From Blattamonas nauphoetae (taxonomy: Eukaryota; Preaxostyla; Oxymonadida): DNA of 64,000 nucleotides. Positions 12,459-24,245 of the stretch are shown here, piece after piece. The translations under genes and the position numbers were made by a program. The DNA is taken from positions 124,001 to 188,000 of the forward strand of contig JARBJD010000056.1 of assembly GCA_033064195.1 (NCBI GenBank). Direction: 5' to 3'. How positions within the stretch are numbered: the stretch's first letter is position 1; every line of letters starts with the position of its first letter. Under the pieces are notes generated by a model. That model was not told where the DNA came from. It saw only the letters and a program-made list of their open reading frames with translations, and made no database searches.

Positions 12459-12686
12459 ACGACCTATACTTTTATCCGTAACGGACAAACCCATTTCTTT
12501 TCATTAATCAGCGTCTTTGTATTCCTCTGACATCTGTCAGATGAAATTAGTGTTTTCTTTCCTTATTTCTTTTTTATGACCTTTATTTTTTCAAAGGAAC
12601 ATGATAATCACACATCAACACCCAAAAATGTCATTATTTCAGGAGATTAGAGTCCTATTCAGGTGACCTGCCATTTTGAAACAAGA

Positions 12687-15600
12687 ATGGGCCCGTCAAT
12701 TCAACTTACTCGTTCTCCGCCATCTCACATCATGTATCGAATTCGTCCGGCAAACTTTGGAGAAGGTCTTCCAAGATTGCAAGATTGGTCCTCTCCACTG
12801 GGTCCAATTGACGGACGGGCTCAATCAGACTTGAATGTTCACAACATGAGTAATCCCGCGCCTTCTACAGAACATGATGAAACATCATCGATGATATCAT
12901 TGTCAGCGCTCACGTGTTTCATTTGCTTCGAACAAGCAACCGTTCCAATGATGACCAAATGCTGTACCAGGTCAGTCTTTTTTTTTAATCATTCATTTTC
13001 GATCGTTTTTACACCAGAATCTGTTGTACTAACTGCATCCAGACGTGGCTTCGAAAGAATAAAACCTGCCCAATCTGTCGAAAGAAGATAGACAGAAAGG
13101 ATCTCTTAGACATGGCTGGTTTCTGTTCATCACTCTTGGTGAACATTGAAGAGAATTCTACGAAAGGTATATTCTTAATTCCGGTCTTAAATACCATCCC
13201 TCTTTATTCCACATTGAATGGATTCTCTATTTCTTCGTTATATTCGCAGCACATCCAGCGATCGAACTGTGTCCGATTCATACGTCAAATAGGCTTGATT
13301 ATTACTGTAAGGAATGTAACAAGCCTGTTTGCTCGGACTGTGTTATTCTAGATTCAGATGTATGTTACTTAGCGACTTTGCCCAACTTTTTTCATTTCAC
13401 AGTTCTCGCTTCATTTCTATGACTCTATCTGTAATAATCTTCTCTCTTTCTGCATTTTCTCCATCTAGCACAAGTCACATGCGATCATTTCTGTGTCTGA
13501 TGTTCGTGCATCGTGCATCGCATCACTTCAAGAGACACTCACATCTCTCCAACGCCGGAAAGGAGATTTAGAGAAAATAATCCTCGAAAACACTCGAACC
13601 AAAGATAAACTGCGGGACGAAAGGGAGAAAATCGGAAAAGACATCGAAAAATGGCAACAGCAAAAGAAAGAGGAATTGGATCAACAAACAGAAAATCTGA
13701 TCGCTGAATGGAATCAAAGCCAAAATGAGGCCGAAACTATCACTGTGAGAATCGCCGACGCTCAACGACAGATCGAACAGGTTATTAAGAGCAAATCTGA
13801 TCAACTGATCGTTGCCAGCCAGAAGTCACTTTCAGATGGCGTAGAAACTGTTTGTTATTTTTTACATTCGTTTTTCAATCCATTTTTTTATGTTTTTTGA
13901 TATTATATCCTCCGTTCATCATTTTCTCTTTTCCCATCTTCGCAGCTCCTGTCATCGATACCCCAAACAACATCCATCCTCTCCTCGCAGAAACCAGCCC
14001 TTTCATCATTTTATGTTCCATCACAGGCCGATCCCAGCCTCCTCTCTCTCGTATTCTCGAACAAACACCCAAACGTCCCAGGCCCATCCTTCCCCTGCTC
14101 GAATACCCTTCTTGCCTCTCCACTCGCTCCACAATTCACTTCATTTCCACTTTTACTGCCCTCATTCTTCTGTTCACCCTCGCCAACCTTCTGCCCACCG
14201 TTCACTGTGACACCATACCCTTTCGTCTTTCAGATTCGTTTCTACCATCCAACCTTGGACCTCCCGTTCCCATCTTCCGTCTCAACATTTCCCGCATCGT
14301 CGAATTCATACCTCCCGTCTGTGGGGAATATTGGGCTCTACATCGAGATGATTCAGGGCTGGCCGTCTGAAGTCTTTGAAAAAGAGCTGAAAGTTCATAA
14401 CATTCGATACGAAATCAAACGAGCTGAACCAAAGGACGTGAAAAAGGAAAAAGAGAAGGAAGAATCGTCACAGCAGGATGAAACAAGCGATGAAAGCGAG
14501 CGAGATGAGGAAGAAGAGTCAGCCCGTCGAGCTCAACGAAAACGAGACAAGGAAAGAAAAACTGAGCTCGCAGCATCCCTTCCCACCCAATGCACATCCG
14601 ATGCATTCCGATTCATCATCAAAGAGGAGGATCACGCAGCCCTCCAAAAGGCCATTCCGATGTCTGTCTTTCTCCGTCTTCTCGAGCGAACATCAACCGA
14701 TCCGACCTGTTTTGTCCCTTTATACAAGTTCGAATGGTCTGTTGAGCTATTTCAGCAGCCAAATGCGGGAAATGAAGCAATTCCTGGGTTCTCGTTACCA
14801 GTCTCGCACAAAAAGGGATTTGTGTCGGTTTTTGAAGTTGGGGAGCCGATTGGGTATTCCTCGTTTATTTCGCTGAAAGAAGTGAAGGAAAGGGAGGAAG
14901 AAGAGAAGGAACGTGAAAAGAGGGAACGGGAATACACTCAACTTTTGGACGAGGAGCGGAAGAAGCGAGCGGAGGGACGTTGGGGTTTTGCTGAGCAAGC
15001 AGACAAAGACAGAAGGGAAAGGGTCAACAGGGAACGAGCAGCCACCAACAAAAATGAAAATCGTGGGCGGATCGTCTGGACGGATGATGGAGTGAGGGGG
15101 AAGTTGAATGTGAGAAAGCCGAGCTGGAAGGAGGAGAGCGAAGAACTGCAAAGAATGCTGTGTTTGACGATGTGGGCCGCAGGAATCGAGAAGGAGAGAA
15201 AGGAGAAGAAGGAGGAGAGGGAGAAACAGGCAGAAATGAAAATGAGAGCTGAAAGGGAGAAGCAAAGAGAAGAGGATGAGAAGAAGGAGCAGGAGCGACA
15301 GAAGAAGGAGATGGAAAAGAAACGACAAGAAGAAGAACAGCGTCGACATCAAGAAGAGTTGAGAAGGAAGGAAGACGAACGACGAAGGGAAGAACGGAAG
15401 CGGAAGGAGGAAGAAGCAATGAAACGGAAAGAGGAGGAAAGGAAGAAGGAAGAGGAGAGACAACGAAAAGAAGACGAAAAGAGGAAAGAACGACTCGCTC
15501 TCCAAATTTATCCAACACACACTATTCATGCCCAATCCATCACATCTCCCCCACACCCCTCCCATGACTCCAGCGACGATGACAGCGATCTCGAACAGGA

Positions 15601-15859
15601 CGACTGGTGGGACGATGCGATGGAGGAAGAGAAGGAGCAGGAGGAGAAGCCGGATTTCGATGCACTTTTGAGGTTGATCCGACCCAAACAGAGTTCTCCG
15701 TGGGAGGAGCCAAACGATGAATTGGAGGACGATGACGAGGATAGTCAGGAGAAGATTCAGGCGATAGCAGAATCGTTGGTCTTTCTGGGCATTAATCCGA
15801 ATCATCTCACTGGAATGATCCAAGGCATGACAAGGCGTCGCAACGAAGGCGAAGGTTGA
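12687..15859 (+). CDS. TRIM37-like RING/B-box/coiled-coil/MATH E3 ubiquitin ligase
   Basis: Five exons (12687-12970, 13018-13166, 13250-13359, 13469-13849, 13946-15859) join in phase to 945 residues. A RING finger near residues 85-130 has the pairs CFIC, CC, CTNC and CPIC. A B-box 2 follows (CPIHTSNRLDYYCKECNK, then CSDC and HKSH). Next comes a ~130-residue coiled coil and then a MATH-type beta-sandwich, seen in NIGLYIEMIQGWPSEVF and, later, VGEPIGYSSFISL. RING, B-box, coiled coil and MATH in this order is the TRIM37 plan. Known TRIM37 proteins ubiquitinate histone H2A, peroxins and centriolar proteins. Unusual here: a charged insert of ~70 residues splits the MATH domain, and ~250 residues of Lys/Glu-rich coil plus an acidic tail follow. 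The start is the first ATG of the open frame. Confidence 0.8.
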
Positions 15860-16046
15860 CCTCTAGATCATTTTTTAGACTTATTCTGTACAATTCACCC
15901 ATATAATATCTTTATTTTTAGTATTTTTGAATTTTTGTCAATTTCTGAGCCATTTTTTCATTCTGGTTCTGATCAAAACTCACGATCGAACACTGGGACA
16001 AATTTGTCCCCATCATAGATAAAGATATCTCTATATTGTACATGTT

Positions 16047-19000
16047 ATGAATGATAACGATGGATATATCCTGACGTATCTTAACCAGTTGGGATGCTCG
16101 GTGTGGGAACATTCCTTTTTCATTCTCATTACCACTGATTCACCTTGCTAGAATCCAACTTTTCTGGGTATATTTCTTTACATTTCCGTAGAATTTTTCT
16201 CATCTCTCTTTTTCTAGGCGGGGGTTCATCAGGAAGGTCATTTTAACTATTCTATTCAAATATCTCAGAGTGTATAAGGTGACCTTTGAAAATTCCACTG
16301 CTGCAGTTAAAGTTGTCCCCAGTAATACCGTCTCGTATGGCGAGATCACTTATGCGTGTAACCTTCCCTCGTTTGCCCCTGCCTTTCACTTCATCTGTTT
16401 AGAGAGGGTATCTCCAACAAATTCTACATCAGAACCCGCCAAACAACACATTATAATGGATACACGTTCTTTATGATGGATTATGCAAATCTTCCAGTAT
16501 TGTTCCTCATCAACTCACCTTCATTTTCAGACCATGTCGTCACTATTGAATGGACGAATACCTCCTCTCCCTGAAGATGTTGTTGGCATATTCATTTCTC
16601 AAATATGCATGAATTGTCATTTTTCATTCATTCGATGCAGTGTTATGTCTTGCAGAGTTCAATGAACATGGATACTTTCATAGGTCTGCCCTTAAACCTT
16701 TTATTCTCGCTTCAGAGATATAAAATTGGACAATATCTTCTTCCATTGCACTGAAAACAGCAATGTTATTTCTCAAGTCTCAGACTTTGGATTGCTTGCG
16801 AAGACCACCGATAAAATCGAATCCGGAATTGTCGGGTATGTTCTGACAATTATTTTATATCCTTTTCTCATACTATACAAATAGTACCCTGATGTACCTT
16901 CCTCCAGAGGCATATGACCTCCTTCAAAGATACTCACACAAAACTGACGTGTGGGCCACGGGTGTGGTGATGTATCTCCTTTTAGAACGCGCGTTTGTTC
17001 TTACATGGTTCTTTCAAACGATTTTCCCATAGATATCCATTCTCTGGGTACGATCAAGCGTCCCTCAAACGGTCCGCTGTCTCTCTCTCATCTAACTCCT
17101 CCATATCTCTTCTCTTCCAGAGCATTATCAGGACAAATGCGTCACCTTTCCCGTCAAGACCTCTCATCTGATTGTAAGTCAGCTGTTCAGTTCCTCCTCA
17201 CTCAAGACTATCGTAAACGTCCTTCTGCTTATGAAGCGCTCAACCATCGATTTTTTCAGAAATACTCAAAATATGCTCAAGAAGGAATCAGTTGGAGCAG
17301 ATTTGCACAGATTACTTCAGGCATTTGTATGCTAAAACATCATCATCCAAAACTCGGATTTCAATCCACTTTAGGTCGATACATTTCCATTATTTTTCTC
17401 TTTTCCGATCTGATTAATCCATTTTATGTCCTCCCTAGTTCAAAAACCCGCTATCCAGTCATATTTCTTACCATCGTCTCATCTCTCCGAACAACACATT
17501 CGGAGTCCTTCTCCGTCAACTTCGCTTCCATCAACAACTTCTACGACATCATCTTCAACCACCAACGAAAAAAGCCTTCCCACACAACCAGGAAATAGTC
17601 GGTTCAGTCGATCTCTCCCAGAACGACGAGGGGAACTTGACCAAACAAAAGGGTCGCAATTCAACTCAAACAGCGGCAGTCTTCCTCAGCCGAACCCTAA
17701 TCCTCAGGAGAGTCGTCCTCCTCCTCCGCTAATTTATCCGCACATGAACCCCAACTCTCATCACTCTCTCTCAAACCATGATTCCATCTCATCGAACAAT
17801 TCCACGGTCAACTCACCACAAGTTCAACAGACTTACAAAATAACTCATCCGCCTACCCATTCAGTCAAAAATCCTATCTTCTCTCCATCAACACATACAC
17901 CTCCCATCCACCAACCACTCTACACACCTTCTCCAAACACCACTCCCCCGCATCGACCAGGATTCCCCCCTTCCTATCCGCAAAGCCCGATCAACCAAAC
18001 TCCAAGCCGTCTCAATCCCATCCGTGGTCAACCACAGTCACACGGAAGCCCTAATTCAACACCAATGCATCCTCACCCAAAACCGAAACCAGTTGGCCCT
18101 CCACAAAGATTCACACAACAGAACAGTCCGTTGTACACACCGCAGAATCGCTCGTCTGTTGTCGATCAGATGACACATGCTGCGTTCAATGGAGTGAGGA
18201 GACACGACAAGGAACAGATCTCGCCACAACCTCAGCCTCAAGTTTTGAACCAGATGAATCCACAAACGGGACCCCAAAATCTTCAGGCAAGATTGATTGT
18301 GGATGACGCCTTTGCAGCCGCAGAAAGGAAAAAAGGAAATCAGAAACCCCAACAAGTTCCACTTCCTTTGCTCGTGGACAAGTCAAAAATGAAGTTCGAT
18401 CCAGTTTCGTGGATGGAGGGAGGGAGGACGAAGACTTTGGTTGGGATGCAGAACAGGTCGATGTATTGCTATCTCAATTCGTCGCTGCAGGTGCTCCATC
18501 AGAACGAGATGGTCAGAAAGGTCTGGAGAGAGAAATAGGAAGAGAATCTTCAGTGATTGTCTTGTTGTTTTGCTCGGTTTTTTCAATCACATCTCATTCT
18601 GTGTCCTTCCTTCAGCTGTTCACCATTTCTGGTCCCTCTCCACGTCACCCATTCATGGAGCATCTTTCAGCCATCTTCACTTCTCTCTCGAGAGAATCCA
18701 ATCCAATCGATCCTGTTCCATTTGGGGATGCGTTCACAACAGACTACTTCAACGCCAAGCAAATGAACGATGCTCAGCACTTCATGTCTCTTCTTCTGTC
18801 ACGGACACGTAAGGCGTGGAAGGTTTGAGAACTCAAATCATCACACTTACTCTTTCTCCATTATCTCCTTCTTCACTCTACTCCCTTGTTGTCTCTGTTC
18901 TTCTCCTTCTCCCCTCTTCACCATGTTCCCTTTCATCTTCCACACTATTTTTCTCTTCAGAACACGCCTTTCCGTTCAGCCATCTCGTCTGTCTTCGGCT

Positions 19001-22000
19001 TTGGGATTCTTCGACACACTCTCGTTATTCATCCAGGGCGTCCAGGGAAGCCGCAACATGGAGTCTTCCGTGAGAAGGCGTTCTCCCTTCGGATGCCGAT
19101 ACAGTCGGGGTCACTGGAGACAGAAATCGAAAAGATGGCTGAAGAAGGACAGAAACTGGCAGACAATGACTGTCTCAGTCGAGTTTGTTCAAAATTTGTT
19201 GTTTTGTCATTTTGTCATACTTCACTGATCTCGTCGTCTCTTCTTCATTCTGATCTGAATCTCTCCCTCTTTCCTCTCCTCATCTCAGAACCAGATATTC
19301 TCCCTTCCTCCTGTCGTTCTTGTGGATCTGCTACGCTGGAAGACTGAGAATGGCTTCCTCAAAAAGAACAACGCACGATTCACATTCCCAACCGAAATCG
19401 ATCTCACCTCCCTCATCTCCCCAATCTCTCTCCACGACACAGTTCTTCTCCACCAAAAGAACCTTCAGACTCAAAAACAGAAAAATGAAATGGGAACTGG
19501 ATCTCAACGTCAGAAGCCAGAAAAGGACAGAAAAATGATGGAATTGCTCCAATCGACAGCAGAACGACGAAAATCGACGAAAGTGAGCACAACCTGCAAC
19601 ATGGGGCGCTTCGACGAGAAAGACGAACAAGAAAGGCATCTCGCGGAGAAGAGGGCAGGACCGTATTATTCGCAGCAGTTCGTTTATTCGTTGAAAGGAG
19701 TTGTGGTTCACTCAGGAACGATGAGCGGGGGACACTACATCAGCTTCGTTCGAGTGGGAGAGGAGGAGAAGAGATGGGTGAGATGCGACGATGAAACACT
19801 GACGTTTGTGTCGGAGGAAGAGATGATGTCGACGAGTGAAGGAACAACCAAGGACGGAAGAGAACGAAGCACGACAGCGATGATTCTGATGTTCGAACAG
19901 AAGACACCACTCGACAGGTCAACCGCGGAGGATGGACTCACTGTCACAAGAAAAAACAACCCGAATGTTTCACAGAACGATTCAAACCGGTTTCAAGAAG
20001 AACGACTAGTCTCACAAAGCACATCGTCACATCATCTGGATTCCAGTTCGAGCTCAATTAATTCACCTCAGAAAACTAGCTCAGAGAAATTTCGAAACTT
20101 GAGCAAGACCAAAAAATCAGAATCGAATTATCTAAGCAAGAGCCTCACAAATGCAACAGCACGAACGTATGTTGGACTAGCAAAGCAGAAAGATGCGAAG
20201 AATCAGAGCAAGGGGATCACTAGTGTAGATGAACGTGCAGATAAGGAAATGGAAAAGAAAAGACAGCAGGAAGAGCACCATCGATATCAAGAAGAGCAGA
20301 AGCGGAAGGAGGAAGAAGAAGAAAGAAGGAGAAAAGAGGAACACGCACAACGTGAAAAAGAAGAAGAGAGGAAAAGAAAAGAGGAGGAAGAGAGAAAGAG
20401 AGCGATGCAGGAAGAAGAAGAAAGAAAGAGAAAAGAGAAACACGCACAACGTGAAAAAGAAGAGAGGAAAAGAAAAGAGGAGGAAGAGAGAAAGAGAGCG
20501 ATGCAGGAAGAAGAAGAAAGAAAGAGAAAAGAGAAACACGCACAACGTGAAAAAGAAGAGAGGAAAAGAAAAGAGGAGGAAGAGAGAAAGAGAGCGATGC
20601 AGGAAGAAGAAGAAAGAAAGAGAAAAGAGAAACACGCACAACGTGAAAAAGAAGAGAGGAAAAGAAAAGAGGAGGAAGAGAGAAAGAGAGCGATGCAGGA
20701 AGAAGAAGAAAGAAAGAGAAAAGAGAAACACGCACAACGTGAAAAAGAAGAAGAGAGGAAAAGAAAAGAGGAGGAAGAGAAAAGAAGAAAAGAAGAGAGA
20801 CGACGAAGAGCAGAATCGAAATGGAAAGCAGAAGAAAGAAAGAGAAAGAAGAAGGAAGAGGAGAGACACAAAACTAGCTCAGAAACAAATCAAGACATGA
20901 ACAAGACATGGAATAGGAAAGGATATGAGACAAAGAAAGACCGAGAGAGAAACATGAAATATCAGGGCAAGGGGATTGCAAAGGGTCAACCTTCGTACGC
21001 TGACATGGCATTGCAACAGATGCAGAAAATGGAGATGGTAAAGAGAAAACAACAGGAAGAGAAACGGAAAACAAAAACAAAAAAGATGAAAGAAGAGGAA
21101 GAGGAGAGAGAACAAAGAAAAGAAGCAGAGAGACGACAGAGGAAAGAAGAGGAAGAAGAAAGAAAGAGGATTGAAGAAAGAAAGAGGATTGAAGAAAGAA
21201 AGAGGATTGAAGAAAGAAAGAGGATTGAAGAAAGAAAGAGGGAAGAAGAAAGAAAGAGGATTGAAGAGAAGAGAAGGAAGGAAGAAGAAAGACAAAGAAG
21301 AGAAGAAGAAAAGAGGATGGAAGAAGAAAGACAACAAAGAAAAGAAGAGGAAGAAGAAAGAGAGAGGGAGGAAGACAAGAGGAAGAAGAAGGAAGAGAAG
21401 AGAAGGAAGAAAGAGTATTTCGAAGAAAATGAAGAATGGGAGCGAAGAGAAGTGGGAATTCGGAGGGAACAAGAAGGGAGGAAACTGTACAAAGATGAGA
21501 AAAGGGACTCCGACAAACGAGAGCGAGAAAAGGATCAAGAAAGGAGGAAAACAAGAGAAGAAACAGGACATCGTGGAGAAAGGAGACATCATTCCGAAAG
21601 AAGATATCCAACAGAACCGCAAAAACGATCATCATCAGTGCACGATCGCCGACATGAGAATTATCGAACAGAACGAGAAAAGCCTCGTTCAGGATGGGGA
21701 AGTGCAGAAAGGACACATCGGAAGAGGGACACAGCCCAAGACGATCGATCTTCTTCGAGAGGAAGGAGGAAGGATGAAGACGGACAGAGAAGTGTAGATA
21801 GCGAAGGGAGAGGAAGACACCAAGAGCGCATGTACCATTTCTCAGCACTCCCACCTCCAAAGACCCTTCATATTCGGGAAATCTTCTCTCTCAAATTGTC
21901 AGAAAATATGAGAATGAACACTTCATCTTGTTGGGTTTCAAATGTTGCTGGAGCGATTCTCAAGTCTCGCACTCTCGGAAGACATTATACACTCTCGTTC

Positions 22001-22294
22001 TGCCTTCAAATGACTTCCAGCATCCCTGTCTTCTATATCCTTCCTCCTCGAGGCCACGAAAGGCACAGAATTGACTGTTCAGACTTTGGAGACGAATCAG
22101 TGCAGCTGGTTCTTATTCGTGTGAGGAATGATCGTTTTGAATCTATTACTGTTCAACAGCGCTCTTTGCAGGGTCTTCCAACCTTTTCTCTTGGAGGGTA
22201 CCTCTCCATCCAATTTAAGCATAAAGAAGTTCATTTTACCAATCTTCAGTATTATCCACGTGAAAGCCCATCTCATTTTGCTGATACCATTTGA
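16047..22294 (+). CDS. Protein kinase fused to a ubiquitin-specific protease, with charged repeat tail
   Basis: Fifteen exons join in phase to 1,807 residues: 16047-16100, 16152-16167, 16218-16236, 16269-16355, 16403-16496, 16531-16615, 16641-16683, 16716-16835, 16885-16992, 17033-17059, 17121-17374, 17439-18520, 18616-18822, 18961-19182, 19289-22294. Kinase (residues 1-285): glycine loop LGGGSSGRVYKV, AAVKVV lysine, HRDIKLDN, DFG, GTLMYLPPEA, SHKTDVWATGVVMYLLL; all catalytic residues are present. A Pro/Ser/Gln-rich linker (~300-620) leads to a peptidase C19 domain with cysteine box VGMQNRSMYCYLNSSLQ, MNDAQHF and histidine box GVVVHSGTMSGGHYISF. A Lys/Glu/Arg repeat region and ~150 ordered residues close the protein. 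It probably phosphorylates Ser/Thr and removes ubiquitin. Exons 2 and 3 have 16 and 19 nt, and one intron has 25 nt. Without RNA, two adjacent genes remain possible. Confidence 0.75.
20320..20790 (+). repeat. 96-bp coding tandem repeat (about 4.5 copies)
   Basis: The word CACGCACAACGTGAAAAAGA recurs at 20441, 20537, 20633 and 20729, exactly 96 bp apart, with a first copy 99 bp earlier. Copies are almost identical. Each unit encodes 32 residues of Lys/Glu/Arg coil with the word KHAQREKEE. The unit is a multiple of three, so copy changes keep the frame of the kinase-protease gene. Confidence 0.95.
21165..21260 (+). repeat. 18-bp coding tandem repeat
   Basis: The unit ATTGAAGAAAGAAAGAGG is repeated four times and then decays. 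Each unit encodes IEERKR in the charged coil of the kinase-protease gene. Confidence 0.9.
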
Positions 22295-22355
22295 TTCTGC
22301 ATTGTTTATAAACTCTATTTCAGTCGATAAACGACACATTTGGGCATCTGTCACA

Positions 22356-23301
22356 ATGGCGTGAGTCTTCTGTTGCTTCCGAGCAAGCAGTACAGCTTGT
22401 TCAGCTTCAGGAGAGTTCATTTCAAAATTCAGGTGAACATTCCCGGCCGAATCAAGAAGAAAGTTTCTTGTTCATCTCACTAAAACTCTGAAAACAGTCT
22501 TGGGAGTTGTTTAGACTGAATGGTCCAGATAAATTTGGTATGGGTTCTGATCTAATTTCCATGCCTTCAAGAACAATTCGATTTGATTGTCAACCTCGGT
22601 CTGGGGTACAATCGTTACATGTTATCCAAGGTGACATTATTCAAGCCTTTGGTCCTTATCCAGCACCTCAACTTCCTGAAAACATTGACATACCCTTGTC
22701 TCTCGATTTAGATTCTGTCAATCCATCTCCGACAGTCGAGGACGAAGTCAAGTCATTCTTCTCACAATTTGGAGAAATCTATTATTTTGATTCGAGACCT
22801 CCCAACGATACATCCTCTACCTACCGTTTCGCACTTGATATATTATCGACAAGGGATTTTGAGACCATCAAATCATCTTTGCTCACTCAGCCCTTCTACA
22901 GCCAGGAAACTCAATTCAATCTCGGCCGCTATAAGCCAGACCCATTGGCGTTGTATCTTTCTAATCTTCCACCCACATGCACTGAAGCAGACATCCGAGC
23001 GTTGATCCATCCCGCCAATCCAAAAAGAGTGAGTCTCTTCTTTCCCAAAAACCACCAAAACAACCAAAGTTGTATCATTGTGTTTCCAGACGAACGTTCA
23101 ACTAATACTGCATTTCGAGATCGGTATCACTGGATTTTAAAGCAGCCAGATCTGTTCGTAAGGTTTTTTGCTCGATCAAGCGTACCACCTGCGAGCCATT
23201 TTCCGAAGAGTCTTTCGCAATCACCTCCACCTCCACGAAACCTCCCACCCTTATTAACAAACCCTCCATGCCGACCACCACTCCCACTAAACCAATTTTA
23301 G
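22356..23301 (+). CDS. RNA-recognition-motif (RRM) protein
   Basis: A long exon runs from about 22500 to TGA at 23301. Two short upstream exons starting at ATG 22356 join it in phase if the 5' introns are removed, but this part is uncertain. Two RRM-like folds are visible. The first spans EVKSFFSQFGEIYYFDSRP. The second contains LYLSNLPPTCTEADIRALI (RNP2-like), then SCIIVFPDERSTNTAFRDRY (RNP1 position, without its usual aromatic pair). The tail is Pro-rich (PPPPRNLPPLL). The protein probably binds single-stranded RNA; the target and process are unknown. It starts 61 bp after the kinase-protease stop codon on the same strand. Confidence 0.6.
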
Positions 23302-23366
23302 TAACCACGGAATATCTCATTCACCATCCAACACTATATCTTTGGATGATATAGCGAATTTAACAA

Positions 23367-23746
23367 CTGTCACTCCGACTTCCGGTTCTTAAGTCTTGCA
23401 ACAAGGAATAAAGGGTGCGATCAGACAACACATTTATTCAACTCCATTTCAGTTTTTCACTATTCAATAAAACTGCAGTTCTAAACTTCTCTAGTTGAAT
23501 CAATGATTTGGTGATCGTTGTTCAGCTATCGTTGGTGAGAACAGCTCCTAGCGAACCCATAATTCACTCCGATCATCACAACATTCAGACCTCACAACAG
23601 CTTTCACTTCAAATAATGTCCCTTGTTTCTCCTATCTCATTTTTGTAACTTGTTTTCCTTCAACATTAATTTCAATTCGCAAAACACCGACGATCTAACC
23701 TTACATCAATTTGGCAAGACCCAAGAACCGGAAGCAGGAGTGACAG
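23367..23746. repeat. 33-bp imperfect inverted repeat enclosing ~310 bp
   Basis: Left arm 23367-23399 (CTGTCACTCC...GTCTTGC) and right arm 23714-23746 (GCAAGACC...GTGACAG) pair over about 29 of 33 positions. The enclosed DNA has no coding character. This may be a short non-autonomous transposon with CTGTCACTCC termini. Equally, the arms may be remnants of two different elements ending in GCAAGAC. No clear target duplication was found. Confidence 0.6.
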
Positions 23747-23768
23747 AATCTTCCGTTCTTCAGTTTTT

Positions 23769-24245
23769 GGCAAGATCCGATGATCCGTGACCCTCCTCGG
23801 TTTAAGGGTTCTGATCGAATGACCAATTTTCCGAATGACTTGATCGTCACATCTTCATTGTCGTCTATCTTCTATACCAAAATCTTTGGTGTTAATTAGA
23901 ATTTCGAGACTGTTTGTTTCCGGGATGTCACCATTGTGCCGAGATCAAGGACCTTTATTTGTTTCGACACTTCACAAAGATCCTTTATTCCCATGTTTCT
24001 TTTGAGAATTCACTAATAGTCTTCACAGCCCCCCCTGCTCTTGAGCGGGGGGCTGTGAAGACGACCAGAGATTGTGAAAAAGCGACGGGATAAAGGATCG
24101 GAGTGAAGTGTGGATCAACTTGGAAAGATACGACTTCTATACATTTTTCGCACCTCTACCATTTTATTAAACTCAGTTTGATTCAAATTAGGAAAAGTCA
24201 CTCTACCCATACTCTGATGAGGGTCACGGATCATCGGATTTTACC
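23769..24245 (+). mobile_element. Short palindromic transposable element, copy A (8-bp target duplication)
   Basis: Terminal inverted repeats of ~30 bp (left GGCAAGATCCGATGATCCG; right end reads GGTAAAATCCGATGATCCG on the minus strand; 27 of 30 match) are flanked by identical 8-bp repeats CAGTTTTT (23761-23768 and 24246-24253). Inside, the arms around CACTTCAC...GATCC also pair, so the whole element is a long imperfect palindrome centred on a 44-nt hairpin. It encodes no protein. A related copy in the opposite orientation lies at 52531-52942. The 8-bp duplication fits hAT, Mutator or Merlin transposases; the superfamily is not settled. Confidence 0.85.
24019..24062 (+). repeat. 44-nt near-perfect hairpin at the centre of element A
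   Basis: Arms GTCTTCACAGCCCCCC and GGGGGGCTGTGAAGAC meet at a CTCTTGAG-type centre, with a small asymmetry on the left arm. The reverse complement is identical, base for base, to 52702-52745. Confidence 0.95.

Noticed and set aside
14795-15823. 342-codon minus-strand frame rich in Leu, Phe and Ser
   Set aside because: It is antisense to the charged tail of the TRIM37-like gene and has the same compositional origin.
16951-17598. Alternative kinase end by reading through the 17375-17438 intron to a stop at 17598
   Set aside because: The unspliced frame is open, but the extension looks like the shifted frame of the Pro/Ser linker; splicing continues into the clean linker and protease frame. 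It is kept only as a possible minor form.
20177-20900. Several long open frames on the minus strand and in other plus frames across the Lys/Glu repeat region
   Set aside because: They come from the GAAGAA-rich composition. They read as runs of Leu/Phe/Ser or Lys/Arg, repeat with the 96-bp unit and contain no domain.
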